From UA16 sp002292325 (GTDB lineage Bacteria > Bacteroidota > Bacteroidia > Flavobacteriales_D > Sanyastnellaceae): 64,000 nt of DNA. Positions 42,630 to 52,083 of this stretch are shown in pieces. Position 1 is the first letter of the stretch. The number at the start of each line of letters is the position of its first letter. The notes beneath the pieces were generated by a model. That model had not been told where the DNA came from. It was given only the letters and a program-made list of their open reading frames with translations, and searched no databases. The stretch is from positions 192,267-256,266 of the forward strand of contig CALSRC010000012.1 of NCBI GenBank assembly GCA_943788645.1, given 5' to 3'. The position numbers and the translations under genes are program-made.

Positions 42630-44189
42630 ATGTTTAAGTATTTAGCAAAGGATGTTCCAGCATCCTTGGTTGTTTTTTTGGTTGCACTTCCTCTTTGTTT
42701 GGGAATTGCCTTGGCTTCTGGCGCTGACCCCATAGCGGGTTTAATTGCCGGTATCATTGGAGGTATCGTGGTAGGTTTTATCAGTGGATCGGCCATTGGT
42801 GTTAGTGGCCCTGCTGCTGGACTTGCGGTCATTGTTTTGAATGGCATACAATCCATGCCTTCTTATGAGGTGTTCTTGTTAGCTGTGGTCATTGGAGGCC
42901 TTGTCCAGTTGCTTCTTGGATTTCTAAAAGCAGGAATCATTGGTTTTTACTTCCCATCGTCGGTGATTCAGGGAATGTTGTCAGCCATTGGTTTGATCAT
43001 CATCCTCAAACAGATTCCTCACGCCTTTGGTTACGATGCTGAGCCTGAAGGGTCTCTGGGGTTTGCTCAAGATGCAACGCACAACACCTTCACCGACCTG
43101 TCTTTCATGTTGGATGGGATCCAACCCATTGCCCTGAGCATTGCTGCAGTTGGACTTGCGGTTTTGATTTTGTGGGAACAGCCATTTATGAAACGATTGA
43201 CGTGGACGCAATATCTGCCGGGCTCACTGGTAGCGGTCCTGTCAGGAATCGGCTTGCATTTGGTGACCCGGGATGGAGCTTCCGGTTTGGGGGCGGATCA
43301 CCTGGTCCAAATTCCAATGATTGTCAATGGATGGTCGGATGTGGTGAGGGTGCCCGAATTTGGTGCGTGGAATCGAAGTGATGTGTGGATTTTGGGAATC
43401 ACCATCGCCATTGTAGCGTCGCTGGAGACGCTCCTTTGCGTGGAAGCAACGGATAAATTAGATCCTGAAAAGCGCATTACGCCGACCAATCGTGAATTAA
43501 TCGCTCAAGGAACAGGAAATGTTTTGTCCGGTCTGATCGGTGGCCTGCCAATCACTCAGGTTATTGTCAGAAGTTCAGCCAATATCCAAAGTGGAGGAAA
43601 GACCAAAATGTCGGCAATTTTGCACGGGTTTTTGTTGCTCGGTTCGGTGTTTCTTATTCCGAATTTGTTGAATCTCATTCCGTTGTCAAGTTTAGCAGCG
43701 GTGCTGCTGTTGGTTGGATACAAACTTGCAAAACCCGCCCAGTTCAAAGCCATCGCCAAGCAAGGAGCGAGGCAGTTTCTGCCCTTTGTTATTACCGTTT
43801 TGGCCATCCTTTTCACTGATTTGTTGGTCGGCATCGGCATCGGCATTCTTGCGGCGCTGCTCGTGATTCTTTACGATCATTTTCACCAGCCCATCATTGA
43901 CTTTGAATTGGACGATGTCAACAAACGATGTATCATTCATCTAGGAGAAGATGTGACGTTCATGCACAAGGTGGGCATTCGAAAATTGTTTGAATCTGTG
44001 CCGAAGGAGTTTAAGATGGTCATCGATGCCAATCGAACGGTCCGCATGGATTCCGATGTGCGCCTGATCATCAACGAATGGTTGGACCGTGCCCGTGCAG
44101 ATGGCTGGGATTGGTCCGTGGAGAATGGAGAAGACAACCCATCCCGCTCCAAGCCACTCGCTAAATTCGCTCGAAAACTAGGAGGTTAA
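42630..44189 (+). CDS. SulP-family anion transporter
   Basis: 519 residues. The membrane domain begins with DVPASLVVFLVALPLCLGIA and GFISGSAIGVSGPAAGLAVI, and about a dozen helices follow; a short STAS-like C-terminal region (from about 420) is present, trimmed compared with full STAS. SulP proteins move sulfate, bicarbonate or other anions, often Na+-coupled; the VALPLCLG type with this length resembles bicarbonate-type BicA members, but the substrate is not decided by sequence. Confidence 0.85.
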   Translation: MFKYLAKDVPASLVVFLVALPLCLGIALASGADPIAGLIAGIIGGIVVGFISGSAIGVSGPAAGLAVIVLNGIQSMPSYEVFLLAVVIGGLVQLLLGFLKAGIIGFYFPSSVIQGMLSAIGLIIILKQIPHAFGYDAEPEGSLGFAQDATHNTFTDLSFMLDGIQPIALSIAAVGLAVLILWEQPFMKRLTWTQYLPGSLVAVLSGIGLHLVTRDGASGLGADHLVQIPMIVNGWSDVVRVPEFGAWNRSDVWILGITIAIVASLETLLCVEATDKLDPEKRITPTNRELIAQGTGNVLSGLIGGLPITQVIVRSSANIQSGGKTKMSAILHGFLLLGSVFLIPNLLNLIPLSSLAAVLLLVGYKLAKPAQFKAIAKQGARQFLPFVITVLAILFTDLLVGIGIGILAALLVILYDHFHQPIIDFELDDVNKRCIIHLGEDVTFMHKVGIRKLFESVPKEFKMVIDANRTVRMDSDVRLIINEWLDRARADGWDWSVENGEDNPSRSKPLAKFARKLGG

Positions 44190-44209
44190 TTCACGCATTT
44201 GCCGGACAT

Positions 44210-44256
44210 CCTGGGGCTGCCTGCTACTCAAGGTGCAGTGTGAGCCCCAGGTCTGG
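44210..44256. terminator. Stem-loop between convergent genes, likely shared terminator
   Basis: CCTGGGGCT (44210-44218) pairs with AGCCCCAGG (44243-44251), with an outer imperfect CCGG extension and an inner CTGC/GCAG stem around CTACTCAAGGTG. It lies 20 bases after the SulP stop and overlaps the stop codon of the convergent phosphodiesterase. No long T tract. Confidence 0.45.
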
Positions 44257-45003
44257 CCGGTTGGTAATGATGGCATGAATACCAAGTGATTTGAGGCGTT
44301 GCATTTCGCGTACGTCGTCGACCGTCCATCGCCAGATTTCAATGTTCTTTTCAGCGGCTTCTTTTAGAAAAGCATGATCCAACTGAGTCTTTCCTCCAAC
44401 ACCCAAAGCGGTTGCGTGCAAGGCCAGGCATTCGTTTAAGTCCTCACTGCGCGCCTTGGATTTGAGAAACAGCAGCTTCAAATCCGGTGCCAACGAGTGA
44501 ATAGAACGGAGTACTTCGGGCAAAAAGGAGAATATAACGACTTCCTTTTCCATGTTCCATTTTGCGATGTCGGCGATGATGGCCGATTCAATGCCCGCTA
44601 CCTTGATTTCAACGCAAACGCCGATGCGTCCTTTTGCCAATTCAAGTGCTTGACTGAGCGTAGGCAGGGACTCGTGCTGAAAGTCCAGTCCAAACTTGGA
44701 TGGATAGCCGATTCTAACAGATTGCAGTTCCTGATCCGTGTAACCATCCGTACGTCCAAGTTCACTGCAGGAAGTGGTGCGTTCCAAGCTCTCATCGTGG
44801 ATGACGATGGGAGTACCATTGGCACTGCGCTGAACGTCGAGTTCCAGGAAGGGAGCACCTATTTCGATCGCTCTTTCAAATGCAGAAAGAGAATTCTCCG
44901 GAGCGAGATGAGAATATCCACGGTGAGCGACAATGAGCGGCGATTGCGACATGACTTGAGGAATGAAGGTGATCAGGAATCCAAAGAATGCAAGTCGCGT
45001 CAT
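44224..45003 (-). CDS. Glycerophosphodiester phosphodiesterase, exported
   Basis: 259 residues from ATG 45003, which overlaps the aquaporin stop by 4 bases. Signal peptide (LAFFGFLITFIPQVMSQS). GDPD signature: AHRGYSHLAPENSLSAFERA, then FLELDVQRSANGTPIVIHDE and VCVEIK. It hydrolyses glycerophosphodiesters to glycerol-3-phosphate and an alcohol in the periplasm or outside, feeding the glp enzymes encoded in the same operon. Confidence 0.9.
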   Translation of the reverse strand: MTRLAFFGFLITFIPQVMSQSPLIVAHRGYSHLAPENSLSAFERAIEIGAPFLELDVQRSANGTPIVIHDESLERTTSCSELGRTDGYTDQELQSVRIGYPSKFGLDFQHESLPTLSQALELAKGRIGVCVEIKVAGIESAIIADIAKWNMEKEVVIFSFLPEVLRSIHSLAPDLKLLFLKSKARSEDLNECLALHATALGVGGKTQLDHAFLKEAAEKNIEIWRWTVDDVREMQRLKSLGIHAIITNRPDLGLTLHLE

Positions 45004-45713
45004 GACAGCAGTAAATAGTGAATGCCGGATCCAAGGATTCCGCCTGTAATGGGACCTAAGACAGGCACCCAAGCATAGTCCCAATCGCTTGTTCCTTTGT
45101 TTCGAATGGGGAGCAATGCATGGGCTATGCGCGGACCCAAGTCACGAGCTGGATTGATGGCATAGCCCGTGGGGCCGCCCAAGCCCATGCCAATGCCCAT
45201 CACTAGCAAACCAACGGGCAGCGCGTCGAGTGCACCTAAAGAAGACGAGGGTTCAGAAGCGCTCAAGGCTCCTAATACGAGCACAAAGGTTCCGATGGTC
45301 TCTGTCAAAAAGTTCGCAGGTTTATTGCGGATGGCGGGCGCTGTGCTAAAAACGGCGAGAATGGCTGCCTGATCCACGGTCTCACGAAAATGCGCTATGA
45401 AGGCGAGCCAAGCTGTAATGGCGCCGAAAAAGGCACCAGCAATCTGGGCGAGGATGTATCCGGGCAGTAGTTCCATTCTCAAATCTCCGAACACAGCCAC
45501 TCCAATGCTCACTGCGGGGTTGAGGTGGCCACTTCCGCCAAGGGCCGTGGCGGTATATACGCCCAAAAACACGGCAATTCCCCAGCCAATGGAGATGACG
45601 ATCCAACCGGAGTTGTTTCCTTTGGTTTTAGCTAATTCGAGGTTAGCATTGATGGCTGCACCTACCGTTATAAGCAAGTACGTTCCAATAAATTCTGCGA
45701 TATAAGGTTGCAT
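45000..45713 (-). CDS. glpF: Glycerol facilitator (aquaglyceroporin)
   Basis: 237 residues from ATG 45713 (MQPYIAEFIGTYLLITVGAA). Six membrane helices with the two NPA half-helices, GGSGHLNPAVSIGV and TGYAINPARDLGPR. The Asp after the second NPAR and the operon context (glpK, glpD) favour glycerol over water. Third gene of four in the operon; the start lies 13 bases after the glpD stop. Confidence 0.9.
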   Translation of the reverse strand: MQPYIAEFIGTYLLITVGAAINANLELAKTKGNNSGWIVISIGWGIAVFLGVYTATALGGSGHLNPAVSIGVAVFGDLRMELLPGYILAQIAGAFFGAITAWLAFIAHFRETVDQAAILAVFSTAPAIRNKPANFLTETIGTFVLVLGALSASEPSSSLGALDALPVGLLVMGIGMGLGGPTGYAINPARDLGPRIAHALLPIRNKGTSDWDYAWVPVLGPITGGILGSGIHYLLLS

Positions 45714-45725
45714 GAGGATGAACAA

Positions 45726-47222
45726 TCAATCGGCCGGAAGATACAATGCGGCGAAGGCATTGAAAGATTCAATTTGGAGATTTTGCCATTCTGGATCTCG
45801 ATCGAGCATTTCAGCAAGGCAAGAAGCAATAAACGGAGCTCGTTTTATGGCATGGCGCGCATCCAATAGCAGCTGCCGGGTTCGCCTTGCCAAAAAATCC
45901 TCAACGGTGAGACAACTCGTGTGATCGACTTCATGTTGAATGCGTTTGCGCAACGCATCATCATCTAAGTGTTCAACGGAAGGAGAGGCGACAAGGGTAT
46001 TGTAATCAACCAAGCGAAGCATTCGGGTATCGGAAAGAACGATTTTTTCGTTGCTCATGCTCTTTATTTTACCCATCACGTCTGCAGCCATTTTGCGATA
46101 GGTCGTCCATTTTCCGCCTAAAATTGAAATTAAGCCTGAATCGCTGACACGAATCACATGATCGCGCGCTAGTTCAGCGGTTTTTTTATTCGATAACTTA
46201 ACCAATGGACGAATGCCTGCAAATGCACTCAACACATCGGAGCGATTGGGTGCCTTTTTCAAGTAGCGTTGGAGGTGATGCAGGATGAAATCAACTTCCG
46301 CATCCAGAGGTACCGGCTCTTTCAGAACAGAATCGACCGCTGTATCTGTGGTGCCAAGAATGATTTTTCCGTGCCACGGCACGGCAAATAGGATGCGTCC
46401 GTCATCTGTTTTGGGTATTAACATTGCCGTATCCCCCGGGAAAAAAGATGAATTGACCACTAAATGTGCTCCTTGACTGGGTTTGATAACGGGCTTGTGC
46501 TTCGGATTGTCGAGTGACATGACAGAATCACTAAAGGGGCCCGTCGCATTGATGATGAACCGTGCACGCACGCGGCATGTTTCGGATTCTATGGAGTTCT
46601 GAACTTCCACACCTTTTAGACCATTATTTTCATGAACAAAGGAGGTCACTTTGCAATAATTCAAGAGCGTTGCTCCGTAATGAACAGCAGTCTTGGCGAG
46701 CGACATGGCCAATTGTGCATCATCAAATTGGCCGTCATGGTAGCTAGCACCACCCGCAAGAAGGTCCGATTTTATGCCGGGTAACAAAGCGCTCGTCTCG
46801 GATTGGTTCAGCCATTCAGATCTTCCCAAACCTAGACGACCTGCCATTCGATCGTACACCTTGAGCCCTATGCTGTAGTACCAGGTATGCCAAGGTTTAA
46901 ACGTTGGAAGAACGAATTTCATGTTGTGTACCAGATGTGGTGCATTTTGCATGAGCAGCCCGCGTTCACGCAAGGATTCTTTGACCAATTTTATGTTTCC
47001 TTGCTGCAAATAGCGCACTCCTCCGTGGATAAGTTTGGTGCTTTTGCTCGATGTGCCTTTGGCAAAATCATCTCGCTCAAAAAGCACTGTTTTGAGTCCG
47101 CTCGAAGCAGCATGCACGGCGATGCCTAGCCCTGAGGCACCACCTCCAATGACCATGACGTCCCATTCCGTCTTCGAACGAACGCGACTCCAATGATCCC
47201 GACGTGATCCCATCCCACTCAT
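45726..47222 (-). CDS. glpD: Aerobic glycerol-3-phosphate dehydrogenase (FAD)
   Basis: 498 residues. FAD motif MVIGGGASGLGIAVHAASSG, then GTSSKSTKLIHGGVRYLQQG (the diagnostic GlpD signature) and GTTDT, and a C-terminal GGKWTTYRKMA. It oxidises sn-glycerol-3-phosphate to dihydroxyacetone phosphate, passing electrons to the quinone pool. The start overlaps the glpK stop by 4 bases (47219-47222). Confidence 0.92.
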   Translation of the reverse strand: MSGMGSRRDHWSRVRSKTEWDVMVIGGGASGLGIAVHAASSGLKTVLFERDDFAKGTSSKSTKLIHGGVRYLQQGNIKLVKESLRERGLLMQNAPHLVHNMKFVLPTFKPWHTWYYSIGLKVYDRMAGRLGLGRSEWLNQSETSALLPGIKSDLLAGGASYHDGQFDDAQLAMSLAKTAVHYGATLLNYCKVTSFVHENNGLKGVEVQNSIESETCRVRARFIINATGPFSDSVMSLDNPKHKPVIKPSQGAHLVVNSSFFPGDTAMLIPKTDDGRILFAVPWHGKIILGTTDTAVDSVLKEPVPLDAEVDFILHHLQRYLKKAPNRSDVLSAFAGIRPLVKLSNKKTAELARDHVIRVSDSGLISILGGKWTTYRKMAADVMGKIKSMSNEKIVLSDTRMLRLVDYNTLVASPSVEHLDDDALRKRIQHEVDHTSCLTVEDFLARRTRQLLLDARHAIKRAPFIASCLAEMLDRDPEWQNLQIESFNAFAALYLPAD

Positions 47223-48742
47223 GATTCCGATGTTTTTTCTTCTTTCATCCCGTCATTCGCCCAATAAGCAGACGCTTTGACAGCGCGTTTCCATCCGCTT
47301 ATTTTGTTCCTCATCTCGCTTTTGTCTTTTGAAGGCTTGAACGTATCCTGTGGTGCAAGGGATGCGGAAAGTTCCTCCATGCTGGTCCAAATTTCACAAC
47401 CCAGCCCCGCCAAATATGCCGCACCCATTGCAGTGGACTCCGTATTTTGAGGCCTTACAACGTCGATGCCAAGTACATCCGACTGGAATTGCATGAGCAG
47501 GATGTTTTTGGCAGCCCCCCCATCCACACGCATCTCCGTGATGGCGATCGCACTGTCCTTTTTCATGCATTCAAGCACATCCATCGATTGTAGGGCTATG
47601 CTTTCGAGAATAGCTCGTGCTATGTGACCGCGTCCCGTTCCCCTCGTTACCCCAAAGATGCTACCCCGTGCACGTGGGTTCCAATAAGGTGCCCCCAATC
47701 CAGCAAAAGCGGGAACCACATACACCCCTCCTGAGTCTTGCACAGTGTGGGCCAAAGCTTCGATTTCAGCAGCATTTTCGATGAAAGAAAGTTCGTCGCG
47801 AAGCCATTGCACAGCAGCACCGCCAATGAAAACACTTCCTTCCAAAGCATACTGAACACGATCGCCAATTTTCCAGGCCACTGTGGTCAGAAGTGCATGC
47901 GTTGATTGCACGGCGTGGTCACCCGTATTCATGAGCATAAAACACCCAGTGCCGTATGTGTTTTTGACCATACCAGGACGAAAACACTGTTGTCCAAATA
48001 AGGCCGCTTGTTGATCCCCTGCAATACCGGTGATGGGAATGGGGTGGGTGAAGCATGTGGCTTGTGCGAGTTGGCCGCTACTTGAGACCACTTTGGGAAG
48101 CATGGACATGGGAATATTGAACAAGGTGCAAAGTGAAGCGTCCCATTCCATGGTGTGGATATTGAACAGCATGGTCCTCGAGGCATTGGAAGCATCCGTT
48201 ATGTGCGAAGTGCTTTCCGAGAGTTTCCAGATGAGCCAACTGTCTACCGTCCCAAACAGCAAATCTCCCCGATTGGCCCTTTCTCTTGCGCCTTCGGTGT
48301 GATCGAGGATCCAGCGAATTTTGGATGCCGAGAAATAAGCGTCTACCATCAAGCCCGTCCTCGATTGGATGTCATCCTTTACCGTGAGATTGGACTTGAG
48401 TTTTTCACAATAATCACCTGTGCGTCGATCCTGCCAAACGATGGCCCTGTGCACGGGTTCACCTGTCGTGCGATCCCACACAACAGTCGTTTCACGTTGA
48501 TTGGTTATGCCAATGCCCCCGAAGGACGAAGGATCCAAGGTGGATTTGGATAAAACTTCTTGGATGGTTGCCCACTGGGAGTCCCAAATTTCTGTTGGAT
48601 TGTGTTCGACCCAGCCCGGCTCAGGATAGTGCTGGGTGAATTCTCTTTGCGCCTGAAATAAAACTTGACCATGTGCGTCAACAATCAAACTTCTGCTGCT
48701 TGTGGTTCCCTGATCAAGTGCGAGGATGTAGGAGGCGGACAT
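47219..48742 (-). CDS. glpK: Glycerol kinase
   Basis: 507 residues from ATG 48742 (MSASYILALDQGTTSSRSL), a better start than the frame's first codon at 48754. The FGGY signatures are present: ALDQGTTSSR, GITNQRETTVVWDR, and VWQDRRTGDYC, with GGAAKNILLMQFQSDVL near the C-terminus. First gene of the glp operon; phosphorylates glycerol to glycerol-3-phosphate. Divergent from the PH-domain gene at 48831. Confidence 0.95.
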   Translation of the reverse strand: MSASYILALDQGTTSSRSLIVDAHGQVLFQAQREFTQHYPEPGWVEHNPTEIWDSQWATIQEVLSKSTLDPSSFGGIGITNQRETTVVWDRTTGEPVHRAIVWQDRRTGDYCEKLKSNLTVKDDIQSRTGLMVDAYFSASKIRWILDHTEGARERANRGDLLFGTVDSWLIWKLSESTSHITDASNASRTMLFNIHTMEWDASLCTLFNIPMSMLPKVVSSSGQLAQATCFTHPIPITGIAGDQQAALFGQQCFRPGMVKNTYGTGCFMLMNTGDHAVQSTHALLTTVAWKIGDRVQYALEGSVFIGGAAVQWLRDELSFIENAAEIEALAHTVQDSGGVYVVPAFAGLGAPYWNPRARGSIFGVTRGTGRGHIARAILESIALQSMDVLECMKKDSAIAITEMRVDGGAAKNILLMQFQSDVLGIDVVRPQNTESTAMGAAYLAGLGCEIWTSMEELSASLAPQDTFKPSKDKSEMRNKISGWKRAVKASAYWANDGMKEEKTSES

Positions 48743-48830
48743 GGTGTTATGCAATTGGGTGAAAGGTGAGGTGATGCAAAAAAATCATTTCTCGAAGAAG
48801 GGCAAAGCGTACCTTGTGCCCAAGTTAACC

Positions 48831-49361
48831 ATGGCTGATTTATTCCAAAACCCATCATCACGCATTGATTCTCTTCCGCAAGTGGACGAAAGTCAGTTTG
48901 AGCCAATGCCTGCGCGGTATAAGCGTCTTCGATGGTCGGTTTTTATGGCTGTTGTCATCTTGGGGCTTGCGGCATTGATCTTTCCGGCGGTTTGGTTTGC
49001 CATGTCCGAAGAGGAATCCGTCCCGGGAGTCTTATGGGTCGTTTTTGCGACAATGGCTGTATTCATAGGAATTTGGGCAATGGAGGAATTACGAGGTTTC
49101 CCGATACGCGGTGTTCTGGTGAGAGACCATGACTTGACTTTTCGCTCTGGATATTGGGTTCGTGAAATGGTCACGGTGCCGTTCAATCGGATTCAACACA
49201 GTGAGGTTTCCCAAGGTCCACTTGCACGTGCATTCGGTGTATGCACTTTAAAATTGTATACTGCAGGTAGTTCAGGTGCAAACCTTCGTGTGCCGGGGTT
49301 AGACTTTGCACGAGCTCAGCAACTCAGAGCCTTTTTAGATGAACGAGCAGGACAAAGTTGA
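48831..49361 (+). CDS. Bacterial PH-domain membrane protein (YdbS type)
   Basis: 176 residues from ATG 48831. Two membrane helices (about 32-75), then a bPH2 domain: GVLVRDHDLTFRSGYWVREM, VTVPFNRIQHSEVSQGPLAR and LKLYTAGSSGANLRVPGL. Pairs with the larger YdbT-type protein immediately downstream (23-base overlap), as in many bacteria. Function of the pair is unsettled; a role in the membrane is inferred from the topology. Confidence 0.85.
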   Translation: MADLFQNPSSRIDSLPQVDESQFEPMPARYKRLRWSVFMAVVILGLAALIFPAVWFAMSEEESVPGVLWVVFATMAVFIGIWAMEELRGFPIRGVLVRDHDLTFRSGYWVREMVTVPFNRIQHSEVSQGPLARAFGVCTLKLYTAGSSGANLRVPGLDFARAQQLRAFLDERAGQS

Positions 49362-50796
49362 GGGGGTGTTTTCGCTTCCTCAACGGCAGCATGTTCTCGG
49401 CGTATTTCGGTATTTCACACGAAACGCTTGGTTGCTGATCAGGAGCTTTTGGCCTGCTCTTGCTGGATTGGCCATTTCAGATTCGGTTCGAATGTATACT
49501 GGGTTAGTGAGTGTTATCGTTCTGATTGGCCTCTGTGCATTTGCGGCTTTGGAGCATTGGCGGTTTACGTTCAAGATCGATGCGGGATCGCTCATCATTG
49601 AGCGGGGTATATTGGAACGGGAGCGGTTGGTGATTCCATTGGATCGAATACAAACGGTTCACACAGAGGAGCTGTTCTGGCATCGATTCTTCAGTTTGGT
49701 AGGATTGCGAATCGATACTGCAGGGTCGAGTGGAGCGGAGGTGGAACTCACCGCGCTCAAAAAAGATCAAGCAAGCTTGCTGATAGACGTTTTGAGCTCT
49801 GCGCATCACGAACCAAAGGCAGAGGTTGCGCCCTTGATTCAATTGGACTGGGAGAAACTTTTTAGAATTGGATTGACTCAAAATCATCTTCGCAATGCGA
49901 TGATTTCATTCGGGGCTGTCGTGGCAGTGGCTGAGCCATTGATGGAATGGGTCGAGCAGGCTCTTGATTCCCTTCCCACAGTTTGGATTTGGGCTTTTAA
50001 ATTTGCCTGGATTTTTGCGGTTCCGCTATTTGGCCTCTTCTTTCTTTTCACGGGTTTGCTTGTCTCATTGCTTGGCGCCTTGCTTCGTTATCACAGGCTA
50101 ACCGTGCGGTTGACCTCGAGTCATTTGGAGATGAAGGGAGGATTCTTGAAGAAATTCGAATTCAAATTGCCACTGCATAAGATCCAGATGCTTGAAGGGA
50201 AAAGTGGTATTCTACAGCGTTTGGCCGGCTTTCAGACCGTCAAGATTCACCAAGCGAGGTCTCAAAGCAACGCGGATGCTGGAGGGGTCAATGTGGTCAT
50301 ACCAGGATTAAGTAGGGAGGAGATGGCGACATTGAATTCTGGCATTTACAAGGAGGATTGTACGTCAGAAGCACTTCGGCTTAAACCTCATTCCATTTGG
50401 TGGGTTAGAAGGGCAGTTTTATTCATAGCTTGGAGTACAATCCCTTTGTTTTTATGGCCTAACTTTTTGGTGGTTTTGTTTGCTTTTGCTTGGGCTGCAT
50501 GGAGTATTTATTCTTCCGCGATGCTTCATCGTCAGATGTGCCTTATCGTCATGCCTTCGGAGCTGATTTTTCGCTCGGGATGGCGGGTACAGTTAAGTCG
50601 CCGCATCGAATTGAGAAAACTTCAACGGGTGACGCTCCGCGCGAATTGGTTCATGCGAAAAAAAGGCGTTTCGAACGTTGTTTTGTTAACCGCGGCGGGT
50701 CCTCTTACGCTGCCTTATGTTCCCTTGTTCCAAGCAAAGGAACTGCGAGATAAGGCCTTGTTCGAAATTGAATCAACCCAAGTTCCTTGGATGTAA
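49339..50796 (+). CDS. Bacterial PH-domain membrane protein (YdbT type)
   Basis: 485 residues, with repeated bPH2 units separated by membrane helices: FKIDAGSLIIERGILERERL with VIPLDRIQTVHTEELFW, then RLTSSHLEMKGGFLKKFEF and a third at the C-terminus (MPSELIFRSGWRVQLSRR). Starts inside the end of the YdbS-like gene, so the two are coupled. It overlaps the convergent regulator-like gene by 24 bases at its 3' end. Confidence 0.85.
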   Translation: MNEQDKVEGVFSLPQRQHVLGVFRYFTRNAWLLIRSFWPALAGLAISDSVRMYTGLVSVIVLIGLCAFAALEHWRFTFKIDAGSLIIERGILERERLVIPLDRIQTVHTEELFWHRFFSLVGLRIDTAGSSGAEVELTALKKDQASLLIDVLSSAHHEPKAEVAPLIQLDWEKLFRIGLTQNHLRNAMISFGAVVAVAEPLMEWVEQALDSLPTVWIWAFKFAWIFAVPLFGLFFLFTGLLVSLLGALLRYHRLTVRLTSSHLEMKGGFLKKFEFKLPLHKIQMLEGKSGILQRLAGFQTVKIHQARSQSNADAGGVNVVIPGLSREEMATLNSGIYKEDCTSEALRLKPHSIWWVRRAVLFIAWSTIPLFLWPNFLVVLFAFAWAAWSIYSSAMLHRQMCLIVMPSELIFRSGWRVQLSRRIELRKLQRVTLRANWFMRKKGVSNVVLLTAAGPLTLPYVPLFQAKELRDKALFEIESTQVPWM

Positions 50797-52002
50797 TGCG
50801 ATTTCCTTGCGGGTCAGTTCCATCATTTTTGCCGAGATTCCTTGGTAGTCTTTTGGCCAAATGGTATCTGAGTATTGGTCGATGATGGCGCCTGCTTCAT
50901 GTGTTTTTCCATTTCTTGCAAATAGCCATGCTTGTGCGATATGAATTTGTTTTTGAGCGCTTTTCTCAAGCCAATGCGAAGTCTGGTTTTGAGCGAAATT
51001 GTGCGCAGAGAATAGAGCATCGAGTTCATCCACTTTTTCTAAGAAAATGAGCAGTGGCATGACGGCCTTAAAGTAAATGATCTCCTGGTTTTTTGGAGGT
51101 CTCAAACAGGATGAAATCGAGGCGTTGGGTGATTGTATCAGAAACGATAAGATATCTATTCTTCCTTGCAGAATGGCATGCTCGTTTTGGAAGGTGGGTA
51201 TTGAGTCGAAATGTTTCTTGGCTGTCTCGAAAGCGCCATTTTGTAGCGCGAACGTTGCCAATAAGCTGTGCCCATAAGCTTGATGCTCTAAGTCTTTTGA
51301 ATACGTCAGCATCAGGCGAATGTGCCGCCCAAAGTGCCCGTCTAAATCCATGATCGGCGCATAAAACCCCAGAACTAAATTGACATAAGGTGTCTCGTTG
51401 ATGAGCCGTCGTGTGAAATCATCGTTGGTAATCTGATGAAATTGTGGAGCCACATAGTGGGCGAATACCGATGCCGTTGGAAAATTAGACGACCTCTGTT
51501 CATCGAGGTGTTTTAAGGTATTTAACATCCGGATGGTTCGGTCGTGATCCGTCTGCTCGAGCCTGATGAGTATCATGTGTCCAGCCATCATCACAATCTC
51601 TAGTGTGATTTTTTCTTCGAGTGACTTTTTAATGTAATACTCATCGATGGCAACGTTCTGTACTTGAAGCTTGACAAGGATTTCGACGAGGTCTTCTTGA
51701 CTTTGGAGTTGCGAAATCAACTCACTGCAGTTGGCCTCATGAACGTACCGCGCGAGGTGATCCAAGGTGGATTTTCTGAACGTGCCATCCCATTCAACCA
51801 AACCAAAAAACCTTCGTAACGTATGGCTGCCGACCTTCGCCCCATTTGTTGCAGATAGATCTTTTGACAATTCGATGCAATCTCTTTGAGTCACAACGCT
51901 GTTACCCCATTCCCGTTCGATTTTCTGGCGGAATGCAAGATGGATTGAATGAGATAGCCGCACTTTTAAGTGATTAGATGTCAGAAGATAGCACTCGATC
52001 AA
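50773..52002 (-). CDS. Bacteroidota regulator-like protein with conserved N-terminal domain
   Basis: 409 residues. The first 110 follow a pattern common in Cytophagales/Flavobacteriales proteins: REWGNSVVTQRDCIELSKDL, then TNGAKVGSHTLRRFFGLVEW and STLDHLARYV, resembling an XRE-like winged or helical DNA-binding domain. The remainder is all-helical and may be TPR-like (FETAKKHFDSIP). The gene is convergent to the PH-protein genes with a 24-base overlap. Function not known. Confidence 0.6.
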   Translation of the reverse strand: MIECYLLTSNHLKVRLSHSIHLAFRQKIEREWGNSVVTQRDCIELSKDLSATNGAKVGSHTLRRFFGLVEWDGTFRKSTLDHLARYVHEANCSELISQLQSQEDLVEILVKLQVQNVAIDEYYIKKSLEEKITLEIVMMAGHMILIRLEQTDHDRTIRMLNTLKHLDEQRSSNFPTASVFAHYVAPQFHQITNDDFTRRLINETPYVNLVLGFYAPIMDLDGHFGRHIRLMLTYSKDLEHQAYGHSLLATFALQNGAFETAKKHFDSIPTFQNEHAILQGRIDILSFLIQSPNASISSCLRPPKNQEIIYFKAVMPLLIFLEKVDELDALFSAHNFAQNQTSHWLEKSAQKQIHIAQAWLFARNGKTHEAGAIIDQYSDTIWPKDYQGISAKMMELTRKEIALHPRNLG

Positions 52003-52083
52003 ATACCGAATGATTAAACATCCATCGGCTTCATAACTGGCAACCTTGGGTTCATATTCGTTTGCCTAGACGTCAAAAGGACG

